Of a stretch of 64,000 nt of DNA, positions 6,962 through 15,846 are shown in pieces. Origin of the DNA: UBA1757 sp963617485 (GTDB lineage Bacteria; Bacteroidota; Bacteroidia; Bacteroidales; UBA1402); the NCBI GenBank assembly GCA_963617485.1, contig CAVEPA010000009.1:1-64000 (forward strand). The letters run 5' to 3'. Numbering within the stretch: position 1 is the first letter of the stretch; every line of letters starts with the position of its first letter. The translations under genes and the position numbers were made by a program. The notes under the pieces were generated by a model. That model searched no databases. It was not told the origin of the DNA and worked only from the letters and a program-made list of their open reading frames with translations.

Positions 6962-7753
6962 GTGAAAGCACTTCTTGTTTTCGCCGGGCTCAGTCTGTCC
7001 TTTAGTATTGGAGCCCAAGTGATGAATCCCACGCTGGTTTTGACGGATACCCGTAGTTTGGCTATGGGTGAGGCTTTGTGTGCAGCCACATGGTGCCTTC
7101 CTATCGACAGCGGAGCCAGCTGGAAAACGATAAGAGCAGAGAGTTATCTTCCTTATTTCCAGACAGATTTATGGCACAACAGTTTATATTGGCAACAGCA
7201 AGAAGATTTGAATCGGTATGCCTTGGAGTTTTCGGGGCAAGGTTCTGAGCTTCTGCTGCTTGGACTTCGGGGCGAGAAATTGATGGGTGAACGCTGGCAA
7301 GCGGGGCTGGCACTGCATTATGCCTATGGTCTTAGGACGCGGCATTCCAGTTTTTTGCTGGAGCAACATTTGTTGTTTTTTCCGCAAGAACATTGGCGAA
7401 TTAATCTGTTGTTATGGCATTTAGGATGGTTGAGCGATAGTGGCGATGGGCATCGGCATGGTTTTCATCTGGCCGGCAGCTATTGTGAAGGACCATTGGA
7501 ACTGATGGCCGAACTGGCTTACCGGGGACGTTCCGCTCCCAATGGACATTACGCAATCTGTTTCAAAGACGGAAGTGGAGGAAATGTTCATTGGGAATAC
7601 CGTTTGGGCTGTCGTTTGCCACAAGCCAGACCCAGTGTCGGTGCAGCCTTGTGCTGGAAAAACTGGCAATGGAACGCCGCCTTATTTTACGATTTTCGTC
7701 TTGGACCATCGGCCATGCTTGGTTGTTCTTACTGTTACGACTATGCACACTGA
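6962..7753 (+). CDS. Secreted protein of unknown function, probable outer-membrane beta-barrel
   Basis: This 263-residue protein starts with GTG and a signal peptide (VKALLVFAGLSLSFSIGAQ). The body is rich in aromatic residues with alternating hydrophobic segments and turns, as in outer-membrane barrels or PorV-like proteins, and early TRSLAMGEA resembles the start of such proteins. The family is not recognised. It follows a good promoter by 39 bases and overlaps the next gene by 11 bases, so the two products probably act together in the envelope. Confidence 0.7.
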   Translation: MKALLVFAGLSLSFSIGAQVMNPTLVLTDTRSLAMGEALCAATWCLPIDSGASWKTIRAESYLPYFQTDLWHNSLYWQQQEDLNRYALEFSGQGSELLLLGLRGEKLMGERWQAGLALHYAYGLRTRHSSFLLEQHLLFFPQEHWRINLLLWHLGWLSDSGDGHRHGFHLAGSYCEGPLELMAELAYRGRSAPNGHYAICFKDGSGGNVHWEYRLGCRLPQARPSVGAALCWKNWQWNAALFYDFRLGPSAMLGCSYCYDYAH

Positions 7754-9716
7754 AAACGCTTATGGCTACAGGCTGATTGTTTTGTGCTGGTTGTTAGCCA
7801 TCTACCTGGGAAACTGTCCTTTATATGCGCAAGATTTGGGCAACTCGCTCCAGTTCGATGAATTTCTCAGTTCGTATTTGGAAGAGTTCGACGAGGAAAA
7901 TATCAGCTACATATACGACGAGATGTTGGAGCTGTGGAATCGTCCGTTGGATTTGAACATCTGCAGCGATGACGACATCCAGGCCCTGCCCATGCTGGAC
8001 TTGCACGAAAAGGAAGCCTTGACGGAATATTTACGGCGCTACCGGCCTTTGGAATCCGTATCGGAATTGCTACTGGTTTTCGGTTGGACACCTATGACGC
8101 TGAAAAAAGTACGGCCATTTTTCTGTGTGGGCAAAGTAGAGGCTTCGCCCCAGCCCAACCTAGGACGAGAGCTACACTATGGGAAATGGCAACTGCGGCA
8201 GAAGGCCGATATCCGATTGGGAGCTGCCGTTGTAGACAGTTCTTATCGCGGCAGCCGACTTGCCCATGCTTACCAACTTGTTTTTGATGGAGGACGGCAT
8301 CTGCAATGGGGACTGTGTTTCGACAAGGATGAAGGCGAAACTTGGGGTGACCATAAAGGAGGCTTCCTCGAGCTGAAGGATATCAAAGCATTGCGACAAC
8401 TGATTGTGGGCGATTTTCGCGTCAGTTTCGGACAGGGACTGGTGCTGTCTTCTGGCTTGTTCGGTGGCAAATCGACGGCAACGCAGACACTGCTGACCAA
8501 CACCAGGATTTTCCGCCCACAGCGTTCTTGGGCCGAGAGTGGTTATTTTCGCGGCTTGGCGACGCAAGTGGAGCTGGTCAGGAATACCAAAGCCAGTACT
8601 ACTCTGGCAGCGTTCTGCTCGCTGCAGGCCATCGATACGAACTTGAAAGAGGGCTACTTCACTTCGCTCAAGACCGATGGATTGCACCGCACGGACAAAG
8701 ATCAGGCCAAACACGGCAATGTACAGCGACGGGTCTGCGGACTGCGCCTACAACAGCGCTATGGATTATGGCAATGGGCCGTGAACGGGTTGTACTATCA
8801 ATTCAACTACCCTTGGCAACCACAATGGCAGGCCTACAACCATTTCTATTTTCGAGGCAGGTGTGGCGGCAATGTATCGACCGATTGGCGCTGTCGCATG
8901 GGTCTTTGGTTTTGGGGCGGAGAACTGGCTTTCGACCATCACGGGCAGCGGGCAGCCATTATGCATCTGAACGGCAAAGCTGGTGCCGACATGAACCTTT
9001 TCATATCCTTGCGTTCGTTCCAGAAATCGTATCAGGCACCCTTTGCAGCCACCTTCAGCGCAAAAAGTGCCGTTAGCAACGAAGAGGGTGTTTTTCTGGC
9101 AGCCGATTGCAGGCTCTTGCCACAATGCAATATCCGCTGTTATGTTGACTGTTACCGTTTCCCCTGGCTGCGCAACGGTGTCAATGCGCCGTCTACGGGC
9201 TGGGACAGCCAGATTGAAGCAGACTGGGCTGTCAACCGGCAGTTTTCCGTCAAGTTGCGTTACAAGGAGAAGCAACAGCTGAAAAACGCGAAGACCGCTC
9301 TGGCGGGTGTCCGACCCGTACAGCAACAGCTGACGCGCTCGGTCAAGTGCCAATTGCTGATGGAAGAGGAGCCTTGGAGCTTCAAAAGTCAGGTGCTATG
9401 GATGGGCAGCGGGCGGGCGGCTTCCTGGTGCCTGGCCCAGGAAGCCGCCGCCCGCTGCCCCGGCCTTCCCCTAAGAGGCAGCCTGCTTTTCGCACTTTTC
9501 GACGGCGACAAAGGATTGAACCATTACCTTTATTCCACCGAACTGGCCGGCGGCATGCCCTTTGCCAACCTGAGCGGCCAAGGGCAATACCTGTGTCTGG
9601 TGCTGGCCGGCAACCCCAGCAGCCACAGTCACCTGCAGGTACGCGCCAAAAGCACTTTCAAAGAAGGCCAAAGTTCCTTGTGGAGACTCGGCTGCGTTCT
9701 GACATTCAAGTTTTGA
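7743..9716 (+). CDS. Exported helix-hairpin-helix protein with beta-barrel-like C-terminus
   Basis: The 657-residue protein opens with a signal sequence (hydrophobic LIVLCWLLAIYLGNCPLYAQ at residues about 11-30). Residues about 35-120 hold helix-hairpin-helix repeats (LNICSDDDIQALPMLDLHE; YLRRYRPLESVSELLLV) like those of ComEA DNA-binding proteins. The remainder is aromatic and strand-rich and ends in phenylalanine (LGCVLTFKF), the usual end of outer-membrane barrels. The ATG at 7743 overlaps the preceding gene. A DNA-binding outer-membrane role is inference only. A 24-bp inverted repeat lies in its coding sequence at 9404-9460. Confidence 0.75.
   Translation: MHTENAYGYRLIVLCWLLAIYLGNCPLYAQDLGNSLQFDEFLSSYLEEFDEENISYIYDEMLELWNRPLDLNICSDDDIQALPMLDLHEKEALTEYLRRYRPLESVSELLLVFGWTPMTLKKVRPFFCVGKVEASPQPNLGRELHYGKWQLRQKADIRLGAAVVDSSYRGSRLAHAYQLVFDGGRHLQWGLCFDKDEGETWGDHKGGFLELKDIKALRQLIVGDFRVSFGQGLVLSSGLFGGKSTATQTLLTNTRIFRPQRSWAESGYFRGLATQVELVRNTKASTTLAAFCSLQAIDTNLKEGYFTSLKTDGLHRTDKDQAKHGNVQRRVCGLRLQQRYGLWQWAVNGLYYQFNYPWQPQWQAYNHFYFRGRCGGNVSTDWRCRMGLWFWGGELAFDHHGQRAAIMHLNGKAGADMNLFISLRSFQKSYQAPFAATFSAKSAVSNEEGVFLAADCRLLPQCNIRCYVDCYRFPWLRNGVNAPSTGWDSQIEADWAVNRQFSVKLRYKEKQQLKNAKTALAGVRPVQQQLTRSVKCQLLMEEEPWSFKSQVLWMGSGRAASWCLAQEAAARCPGLPLRGSLLFALFDGDKGLNHYLYSTELAGGMPFANLSGQGQYLCLVLAGNPSSHSHLQVRAKSTFKEGQSSLWRLGCVLTFKF
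9404..9460. repeat. Intragenic inverted repeat, 24-bp stem, in the helix-hairpin-helix gene
   Basis: Arm 9404-9428 pairs with arm 9437-9460 through 24 base pairs with one bulged G, around the loop TGCCTGGC. It covers codons for residues about 554-573, with no U-tract on either strand, so it is not a terminator. Confidence 0.9.
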
Positions 9717-9741
9717 GGCTAGCGTTTTTTTTGTACTTTTG
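9712..9741 (+). promoter_or_regulatory. purD promoter
   Basis: TTTG (9712-9715) overlaps the end of the upstream gene; TACTTTTG (9734-9741) follows after 18 bases. The purD ATG is 21 bases beyond the -7 box. Confidence 0.7.
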
Positions 9742-9762
9742 CCACATTAATCACAGCATCTC

Positions 9763-11031
9763 ATGAATATCCTTTTGCTTGGCTCGGGCGGCCGTGAACA
9801 CGCCTTGGCATGGAAGATTGCCCAAAGTCCCAAAGTTGAAAAACTATATATCGCACCCGGTAACGCAGGCACCGCTCTGGTGGGCGAAAACGCCAACATC
9901 AAGGCCGATGATTTTCCCGCCATCAAAGATTTCGCGCTGAGCCACCATATCGATATGCTGGTGGTTGGGCCCGAAGATCCCTTGGTAAAAGGTATCGCCG
10001 ATTTCTTCCGCCAAGACAGCGCCCTACAGCACATTCCCGTTATCGGTCCGTCCAAGAGCGGTGCCAGACTGGAAGGCAGCAAGGATTTCTCCAAGGCATT
10101 TATGATGCGTCATCATATTCCTACGGCCGGCTATCTGAGTGTCACCGCCGACAATCTGACAGACGGCATCGACTTCCTTAAGACGCTGAAAGCCCCTTAC
10201 GTACTGAAGGCCGATGGTTTGGCCGCTGGCAAAGGAGTGCTTATTCTGGACAATCTCGACCAGGCCATCGACGAACTCAAATCCATGCTCGACGGCAAGT
10301 TCGGCAGTGCCAGCCAGACCGTACTTATCGAAGAATTCCTTTCGGGTATTGAGTGTTCCGTGTTCGTTGTTACCGATGGCAAGCACTACCGCATTCTCCC
10401 CGAAGCCAAAGACTACAAACGTATAGGCGAAGGCAATGTCGGTCTGAACACCGGCGGTATGGGTGCCGTTTCGCCCGTTCCTTTTGCCAATGCCGTTTTC
10501 ATGCAGAAGGTGGAAGACCGCATTATCCGTCCCACCGTCGACGGGCTGGCCAGCGAAGGCATCGACTATAAAGGCTTCATTTTCTTCGGACTTATCGAAG
10601 TGGGTATGGAACCTTACGTCATCGAGTATAACGCACGTATGGGCGACCCCGAAACCGAAGTGGTGATGCTGCGCCTGCAGTCGGATATCGTCGATCTGTT
10701 CGAAGGCGTCGCCCAAGGCAATCTCGACAGCAAAGAAGTGGTTTTCGACCCTAGAACCGCTGTTACGGTGATGATGGTTTCCGGCGGCTATCCCGAGGCC
10801 TACGAAAAAGGCAAGCCCATTAGCGGCCTAGACCGGGTAGAAGACAGCATTGTGTTCCACGCCGGCACCTCCTTGAAAGACGGACAGACTCTGACGGCCG
10901 GCGGCCGCGTGCTTAGCGTCAGCTCTTACGGCACAGACAAGGCCGCCGCTTTGGCCCAGTCTTACAAGAATGTCGAGAAGATTCATTTCGACGGTGCTTA
11001 TTACCGTCGCGATATCGGCTTCGACCTCTAA
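9763..11031 (+). CDS. purD: Phosphoribosylamine--glycine ligase
   Basis: The 422-residue enzyme joins glycine to 5-phosphoribosylamine with ATP in purine synthesis. The N-terminus has LLGSGGREHALAWK, the ATP-grasp domain includes LKADGLAAGKGV and the metal-binding segment YNARMGDPE, all usual for PurD. It has its own promoter and is followed after 24 bases by a membrane-protein gene. The purB and purE genes lie elsewhere in the window, so the pathway is scattered. Confidence 0.97.
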   Translation: MNILLLGSGGREHALAWKIAQSPKVEKLYIAPGNAGTALVGENANIKADDFPAIKDFALSHHIDMLVVGPEDPLVKGIADFFRQDSALQHIPVIGPSKSGARLEGSKDFSKAFMMRHHIPTAGYLSVTADNLTDGIDFLKTLKAPYVLKADGLAAGKGVLILDNLDQAIDELKSMLDGKFGSASQTVLIEEFLSGIECSVFVVTDGKHYRILPEAKDYKRIGEGNVGLNTGGMGAVSPVPFANAVFMQKVEDRIIRPTVDGLASEGIDYKGFIFFGLIEVGMEPYVIEYNARMGDPETEVVMLRLQSDIVDLFEGVAQGNLDSKEVVFDPRTAVTVMMVSGGYPEAYEKGKPISGLDRVEDSIVFHAGTSLKDGQTLTAGGRVLSVSSYGTDKAAALAQSYKNVEKIHFDGAYYRRDIGFDL

Positions 11032-11055
11032 CAGACTTTTCATCGCCACGGACCC

Positions 11056-11976
11056 ATGGCTCACAGACTTACACGCAGCAACTGGATTTGGCAACTCAGC
11101 TTCCTTTTTTTTCTACTGAGTACCTGTTGCTTTGCCATTTTCCGTGCGCAGCTTCTTTGGTGGCAGATTTTGCTGCATATCGTATTGGTGGGCGGCAACG
11201 TATTGCTGCTCCAGATGATGACCAAGCAATACGAACTTCTAGGCAGTCTCAGTTCCTTGCCGGCAGTCATATATCTGTTGCTTCATGCCTTTTGTCCTAC
11301 TTTCGTCTATGAACCGCAGGCTTACGCATCCTCCATCTGCCTGCTATTTTCCTGCATGAATGTCTTCGACTGCTACCACAAGAACGAGTGTCGAGTTAAC
11401 GTCTTCAACGCTTTCTTCTTTCTGGGCATAGCCGCCCTTTTCATGCCCGGACTTTTGGTGTTGATTCCTGTCTTCTGGGTTATATTCAACATTATAAACG
11501 CGCTGAATATCAGAAGAATATTCGCTTCGCTATTGGCCCTTTTCACCATAGCGCTCTGCGTGTTCTGCTATGCTTTCTGTTTCAACCAGCAAGAAGCGCT
11601 GTTCCTCTATCTGAACCACAGCATCGAGAGTTACTACGCCAGTATCTACATTAGGAATGAAGAATGGATTCTTCTGGGCATGCTCGTGGTGATGTCAGGA
11701 TTGGGCATTGTCCATCTTCTGAGCAACGGGCATCGCATCCGTAGCAACAGCACCAGACTGTTCAACCATTTTCTGTTGATTTTTGGGCTTTGCTGCGCCG
11801 CTATGATGATTATCCACTCCCCACTACGCCAGCAATACCTTATCGTGGCAAGTCTACCTTTCTCGGTGATAACGGGCATGTACTTCAACGACACCGACAA
11901 GCTTTTCAGCAAAATACTGGCCGTGATGTCTCTGTTGGTGGGGCTGGGCTACGGCCTACACAGCTTCCTTATTTAG
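11056..11976 (+). CDS. Multi-pass integral membrane protein, function unknown
   Basis: The 306-residue product has about eight to nine hydrophobic segments (for example LSFLFFLLSTCCFAIF, ILLHIVLVGGNVLLL, FLGIAALFMPGLLVLIPVFWVIF, and a C-terminal ILAVMSLLVGLGYGL). It is similar in layout to the DUF6427-type membrane proteins of Bacteroidota, but I do not recognise the family with confidence. It starts 24 bases after purD and is probably cotranscribed. It converges on the GHL10 gene. Confidence 0.7.
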   Translation: MAHRLTRSNWIWQLSFLFFLLSTCCFAIFRAQLLWWQILLHIVLVGGNVLLLQMMTKQYELLGSLSSLPAVIYLLLHAFCPTFVYEPQAYASSICLLFSCMNVFDCYHKNECRVNVFNAFFFLGIAALFMPGLLVLIPVFWVIFNIINALNIRRIFASLLALFTIALCVFCYAFCFNQQEALFLYLNHSIESYYASIYIRNEEWILLGMLVVMSGLGIVHLLSNGHRIRSNSTRLFNHFLLIFGLCCAAMMIIHSPLRQQYLIVASLPFSVITGMYFNDTDKLFSKILAVMSLLVGLGYGLHSFLI

Positions 11977-11986
11977 TACTCTGTAC

Positions 11987-13522
11987 TTATTTAACCCGAA
12001 TAACCAGACGTTCGCTGGCACTTTCCTGATGCAGACGGTTACAAGTGCTTACATGATAGACCCACTGTCCCGCATGGGGATGGGCTGGGAAGGCGAAACG
12101 GTTCTCATCTCTAACGATACCGACGATGGCGCGTGCATCATTCAAGTTCTCGTCACTACCCAGCGGGAAACGGTAAATAACATGATAAGCTGCCCGCTTT
12201 TCCTGCTGACGCGAACGCACGTCTTTCCAAACAAGTTGCGCTCCCTGTTCGAAATCGTAGTTGACATCTAGCGCATACACCGGTTCTGGCACCAAACTGC
12301 TGTCGCGATTGTCAGCGGGCAGCAGAGCCGGATAGGCATACCAACATTGGCGCAGACTGTCACAAACAGAACCCAGATTGTTTTCCAAATCGTAGGCGGG
12401 GAAAAAACAGGCTCCTTGCACATGAGGCTGGGCGCGCAGTTGCTCCATTTTCGGTGTCAACTGCCGGGCCTTCATACTGCGAGCGACATCCTGTCCTATA
12501 TACAGCGCCGTGCCGTACGTATGCGCATCCCACCACGAAAGCAAGGTGGTATAGTCGGCCAGGGTATGGCCTATTTCCCAATAGAGTTGAGGGATGCAGT
12601 AGTCTATCCACCCTTCGCGCATCCAAGTGAGCGCATCGGCATAGAGGTCATCGTAGTTGCTAAGACCATTGGTCTGACTGCCATCGGGGTCTTGTTTCAG
12701 ATTGCGGTGGATACCGAAAGGGCTGATGCCGAAGCTGAGCCAAGGTTTTTCCTCACGGATAAGTTCGTGCAGCGAGCGCACCAGCGTGTTGACATTCGCT
12801 CTGCGCCAATCGGCCTTTTGCGAAGCATCGAAACCTTGTGCAGGCCCGTATTTGGCGAAGGATTTGTCATCGTTGAAAGTCTGGCCGGCTACGGGATAAG
12901 GATAGAAATAATCGTCCATGTGGATACCATCGATATCGTAGTGGCGGACCAAATCGCGCACCACTTTGAGGATGTGCTTCTGCGACTCGGGCAGCCCGGG
13001 GTCGAGCCAAAGGCTATTGCCATAACGCAGCATCAGATGACGGTTGCGACGGATAAAGGGTTCGCGCCAGTCACTTTCCTTGAGTGTCAACTTAACACGA
13101 TAAGGGTTAATCCAGGCATGAAGGTCCATGTTGCGCCGATGGCAGGCCTCGATGATGTAGAAGAGCGGGTCCCAACCGGGATTTTTGCCCTGCTTGCCTG
13201 TGATGAAACAGCTCCAGGGTTCGTAGGCCGACTTGTACCAAGCATCGCATTGGGGACGCACTTGAAACAATACCACGTTGATGCCGGCGCACTGCAGACT
13301 GTCGAGCAACGACTCGAAGTAGAGCTGCATCTGGTACTGGTTCATCCGAGCATATTTGCTTTGGTTGATGGTGCTGACCCATGCGCCACGGAACTCGCGC
13401 TTGGGTGGTGGGATGCGGTGAGCTTGCGGCGCAGCCGCAAGCTCGCCGCATCCCACCACCGCCAAAAGGAGCAACGCGCTCAACCTCAGGCCCAGTCGTT
13501 TATGCCAGCCTCTACCACTCAT
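11987..13522 (-). CDS. GHL10 (DUF187) family glycoside-hydrolase-like lipoprotein
   Basis: This 511-residue lipoprotein has signal LSALLLLAVVGC with the lipid-modified Cys25. The catalytic-type domain begins at REFRGAWVSTINQSKY and shows NVVLFQVRPQCDAWY, DLHAWINPYRV and DGIHMDDYFYPYP, features of the YngK-like DUF187 family, a TIM-barrel hydrolase family with glycan-processing members. A C-terminal Fn3-like tail follows. Its ATG overlaps the rnz stop by 11 bases. A 27-bp inverted repeat covers the lipobox and the linker (residues about 21-40). Confidence 0.88.
   Translation of the reverse strand: MSGRGWHKRLGLRLSALLLLAVVGCGELAAAPQAHRIPPPKREFRGAWVSTINQSKYARMNQYQMQLYFESLLDSLQCAGINVVLFQVRPQCDAWYKSAYEPWSCFITGKQGKNPGWDPLFYIIEACHRRNMDLHAWINPYRVKLTLKESDWREPFIRRNRHLMLRYGNSLWLDPGLPESQKHILKVVRDLVRHYDIDGIHMDDYFYPYPVAGQTFNDDKSFAKYGPAQGFDASQKADWRRANVNTLVRSLHELIREEKPWLSFGISPFGIHRNLKQDPDGSQTNGLSNYDDLYADALTWMREGWIDYCIPQLYWEIGHTLADYTTLLSWWDAHTYGTALYIGQDVARSMKARQLTPKMEQLRAQPHVQGACFFPAYDLENNLGSVCDSLRQCWYAYPALLPADNRDSSLVPEPVYALDVNYDFEQGAQLVWKDVRSRQQEKRAAYHVIYRFPLGSDENLNDARAIVGIVRDENRFAFPAHPHAGQWVYHVSTCNRLHQESASERLVIRVK
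13404..13460. repeat. Intragenic inverted repeat, 27-bp stem, across the lipobox of the GHL10 gene
   Basis: Arms 13404-13430 and 13434-13460 are complementary at 26 of 27 positions (one mismatch at 13419) around the 3-base loop GCA. One arm encodes the lipobox VVGC and the other encodes the RIPPP linker. It is the longest hairpin in the window. Confidence 0.93.
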
Positions 13523-14426
13523 ACACCAGACCTTCTTGCGCCGCCTCGGTGGCAGGAAAAACACTGCGAGCTTCGTTGAGCAAAACCTTTTCATCGGGAT
13601 AGCGGGCCGAATAATGACCGATGAGCAAGCGTTCCACACCGGCCTTTCGGGCGATGGTTGCAGCCTGCAAAGCCGTAGAATGCATCGTCTGTACTGCCAT
13701 GGCGGCCTGATCTTGGGCGAAGGTGGCTTCGTGATACAGCAGCTGCACCCCTTGCAGATAAGGCAGTAGCGCTTCGTTGTAGGCCGTGTCGGAACAATAA
13801 GCGTACGACTTGGGGGTCTCTGCCTCGCGCAGCAGGCGCGAGGCAGGCACCACTTCACCATCGGGTCTGACGAAATCGGCACCGGCCTTGAGGGCAGGAT
13901 ATTGCGACAAGGGCACCTGGTAGAAATCGGCCATTTCCTTAACGATATGCGGCTGCCGGGGCTTTTCCTTCACCAGGAAACCCGTAGAGGCAACGCGATG
14001 AATCAAGGGCAGGCTATAGACCTCCCAACAGCGGTCTTCGTAAATGAGGGCATACTCGCGCGGATTGAAAGGGCGAAACTGCACTTCGAACTTGTTCTCA
14101 CGACAGAAATACGCCAACTGCGGACGTATCAAGCTTTCCAAATCGGGATGTGCATGCACGCGCAAAGGAGCCGTACGGCCCAGCAAACTCAGTGTGGACA
14201 CCAGACCTATCAGCCCAAAACAATGGTCGCCATGCAGGTGCGAGATGAATACATCGCTGATTTTGTTGAAGTTCAGCCCCGACTTGCGGAACTGAAGCTG
14301 TGTGCCTTCACCACAGTCTATCAAAAACAACTTACCCCGCAAGTCGAGAACTTGCGAGGATAAGTGGTGTTTGGTGGTCGGTAAAGCAGAACCACAACCC
14401 AAAATATGGAGTCTGATTTTGCTCAA
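13512..14426 (-). CDS. rnz: Ribonuclease Z
   Basis: The 304-residue metallo-beta-lactamase-fold nuclease trims 3' trailers of tRNA precursors. It has LGCGSALPT near the N-terminus, the zinc motif HLHGDH at residues 63-68, a central FxPFNPRE exosite-like segment, SDTAYNEALLPY and YHEATF near residues 220-245, and GHYSARY near the C-terminus. It lies 6 bases after asnS and overlaps the GHL10 lipoprotein gene, inside the purB-to-GHL10 operon. A 10-bp hairpin lies in its coding sequence. Confidence 0.95.
   Translation of the reverse strand: MSKIRLHILGCGSALPTTKHHLSSQVLDLRGKLFLIDCGEGTQLQFRKSGLNFNKISDVFISHLHGDHCFGLIGLVSTLSLLGRTAPLRVHAHPDLESLIRPQLAYFCRENKFEVQFRPFNPREYALIYEDRCWEVYSLPLIHRVASTGFLVKEKPRQPHIVKEMADFYQVPLSQYPALKAGADFVRPDGEVVPASRLLREAETPKSYAYCSDTAYNEALLPYLQGVQLLYHEATFAQDQAAMAVQTMHSTALQAATIARKAGVERLLIGHYSARYPDEKVLLNEARSVFPATEAAQEGLVYEW
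13821..13845. repeat. Intragenic inverted repeat, 10-bp stem, in rnz
   Basis: TGCCTCGCGC (13821-13830) pairs perfectly with GCGCGAGGCA (13836-13845) around AGCAG, in the codons for residues about 194-202. It is the shortest of the intragenic set. Confidence 0.75.
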
Positions 14427-14432
14427 CGGCGA

Positions 14433-15842
14433 TTAGAATTCTGCGTTACGGGGCGTTCTGGGGAAAGGTATCACGTCGCGGATATTCGACATGCCGGTAA
14501 CAAAGAGCAGCAGACGCTCAAAGCCCAAGCCAAAGCCGGCGTGCGGGCAGGTGCCGTAACGGCGGGTGTCGAGATACCACCACATATCCTTCATGGGAAT
14601 GTGCAGTTCTTCGATGCGGGCCATCAGCTTGTCGTAGTTCTCCTCACGCACGCTACCGCCGATAATCTCACCAATTTGCGGGAAAAGGACATCGGTACCT
14701 TGAACCGTTTTGCCATCGAGGTTCTGCTTCATATAGAAAGCCTTGATTTCCTTGGGATAGTCGGTCATGATAACCGGGCGCTTGAAATGTTCTTCCACCA
14801 GATAGCGCTCGTGCTCCGAGGCCAGGTCGCAGCCCCAAAATACAGGGAACTCGAACTGTTTGCCATCGGCCACGGCCTTTTCTAGAATAGCGATGCCTTC
14901 GGTATAGGGCAAACGCACGAATTCCGTATCGACCACGCTCTTCAAACGCTCGATAAGACCCTTGTCTATCATCTTGTTGAGGAAGTCGAGGTCGTCCTGG
15001 CAATGTTCGAGGGCCCAACGCACACAAAACTTGATGAAGTCTTCTTCGAGATCCATCAAATCGTCCTTGTCAGCGAAAGCCACTTCGGGTTCCACCATCC
15101 AGAACTCTGCCAAGTGACGGGGCGTATTGGAATTTTCAGCACGGAAAGTAGGGCCGAAAGTATAAATCTGACCCAGCGCCGTAGCTGCCAACTCGCCTTC
15201 CAGCTGTCCTGAAACCGTCAGACTGGCCTGCTTGCCGAAGAAATCGTTATCGTAAACAATAGAGCCCTTGTCGTCTTTTTTCAAGTCGTAAAGGTTCATG
15301 GTAGTTACCTGAAACATCTGACCGGCACCTTCGCAGTCTGAAGCCGTAATGATGGGCGTGTGGAAATAGAAGAAGCCTCTCTCGTGAAAATACTGATGAA
15401 TGGCGATGGCCATGTTATGACGTATGCGCAGCACAGCGCCGAAAGTATTGGTACGGGGACGCAGATGCGCGATACTGCGCAGGTATTCCATGCTGCAACC
15501 CTTTTTTTGTAAGGGATAAGTATTGTCGCAGATGCCCAACACTTCTATTTCGCGGGCCTGGAGTTCTACGGCCTGACCGCTGCCCAAAGAGGCTGTCAGA
15601 AGGCCGTTTACACTAATGCAGGCACCCGTGGTGATATCTTTGAGCAAATCTTCAGAGAAGTTGGCCATATCGACCACCACCTGAATATTGTTGATAGTAG
15701 AACCGTCGTTGAGCGCAATGAAGTTTACCTGCTTGTTGCCACGGCGCGTACGCACCCAACCGCGGGCATTTACCATAGCTCCATAATCGCTGCGCTGCAG
15801 GATATCTACTACTCTGGTTCTTTTGATTTTTTCCATATTCAT
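14433..15842 (-). CDS. asnS: Asparaginyl-tRNA synthetase
   Basis: The 469-residue class II synthetase charges tRNA-Asn. The N-terminal OB-fold (VNARGWVRTRRGNKQVNFIALNDGS) precedes the catalytic domain with FRAENSNTPRHLAEF (motif 2) and GFGLGFERLL near the C-terminus (motif 3), ending in IPFPRTPRNAEF. Length is normal. The start could be the ATG at 15842 or the one two codons later. It follows rluB after four bases and precedes rnz. Confidence 0.97.
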   Translation of the reverse strand: MNMEKIKRTRVVDILQRSDYGAMVNARGWVRTRRGNKQVNFIALNDGSTINNIQVVVDMANFSEDLLKDITTGACISVNGLLTASLGSGQAVELQAREIEVLGICDNTYPLQKKGCSMEYLRSIAHLRPRTNTFGAVLRIRHNMAIAIHQYFHERGFFYFHTPIITASDCEGAGQMFQVTTMNLYDLKKDDKGSIVYDNDFFGKQASLTVSGQLEGELAATALGQIYTFGPTFRAENSNTPRHLAEFWMVEPEVAFADKDDLMDLEEDFIKFCVRWALEHCQDDLDFLNKMIDKGLIERLKSVVDTEFVRLPYTEGIAILEKAVADGKQFEFPVFWGCDLASEHERYLVEEHFKRPVIMTDYPKEIKAFYMKQNLDGKTVQGTDVLFPQIGEIIGGSVREENYDKLMARIEELHIPMKDMWWYLDTRRYGTCPHAGFGLGFERLLLFVTGMSNIRDVIPFPRTPRNAEF

Positions 15843-15846
15843 AATA

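Noticed and set aside
9404..9460. Intrinsic terminator inside the helix-hairpin-helix gene
   Set aside because: Very stable stem, but no run of T follows on either strand and the coding frame continues for 250 bases.
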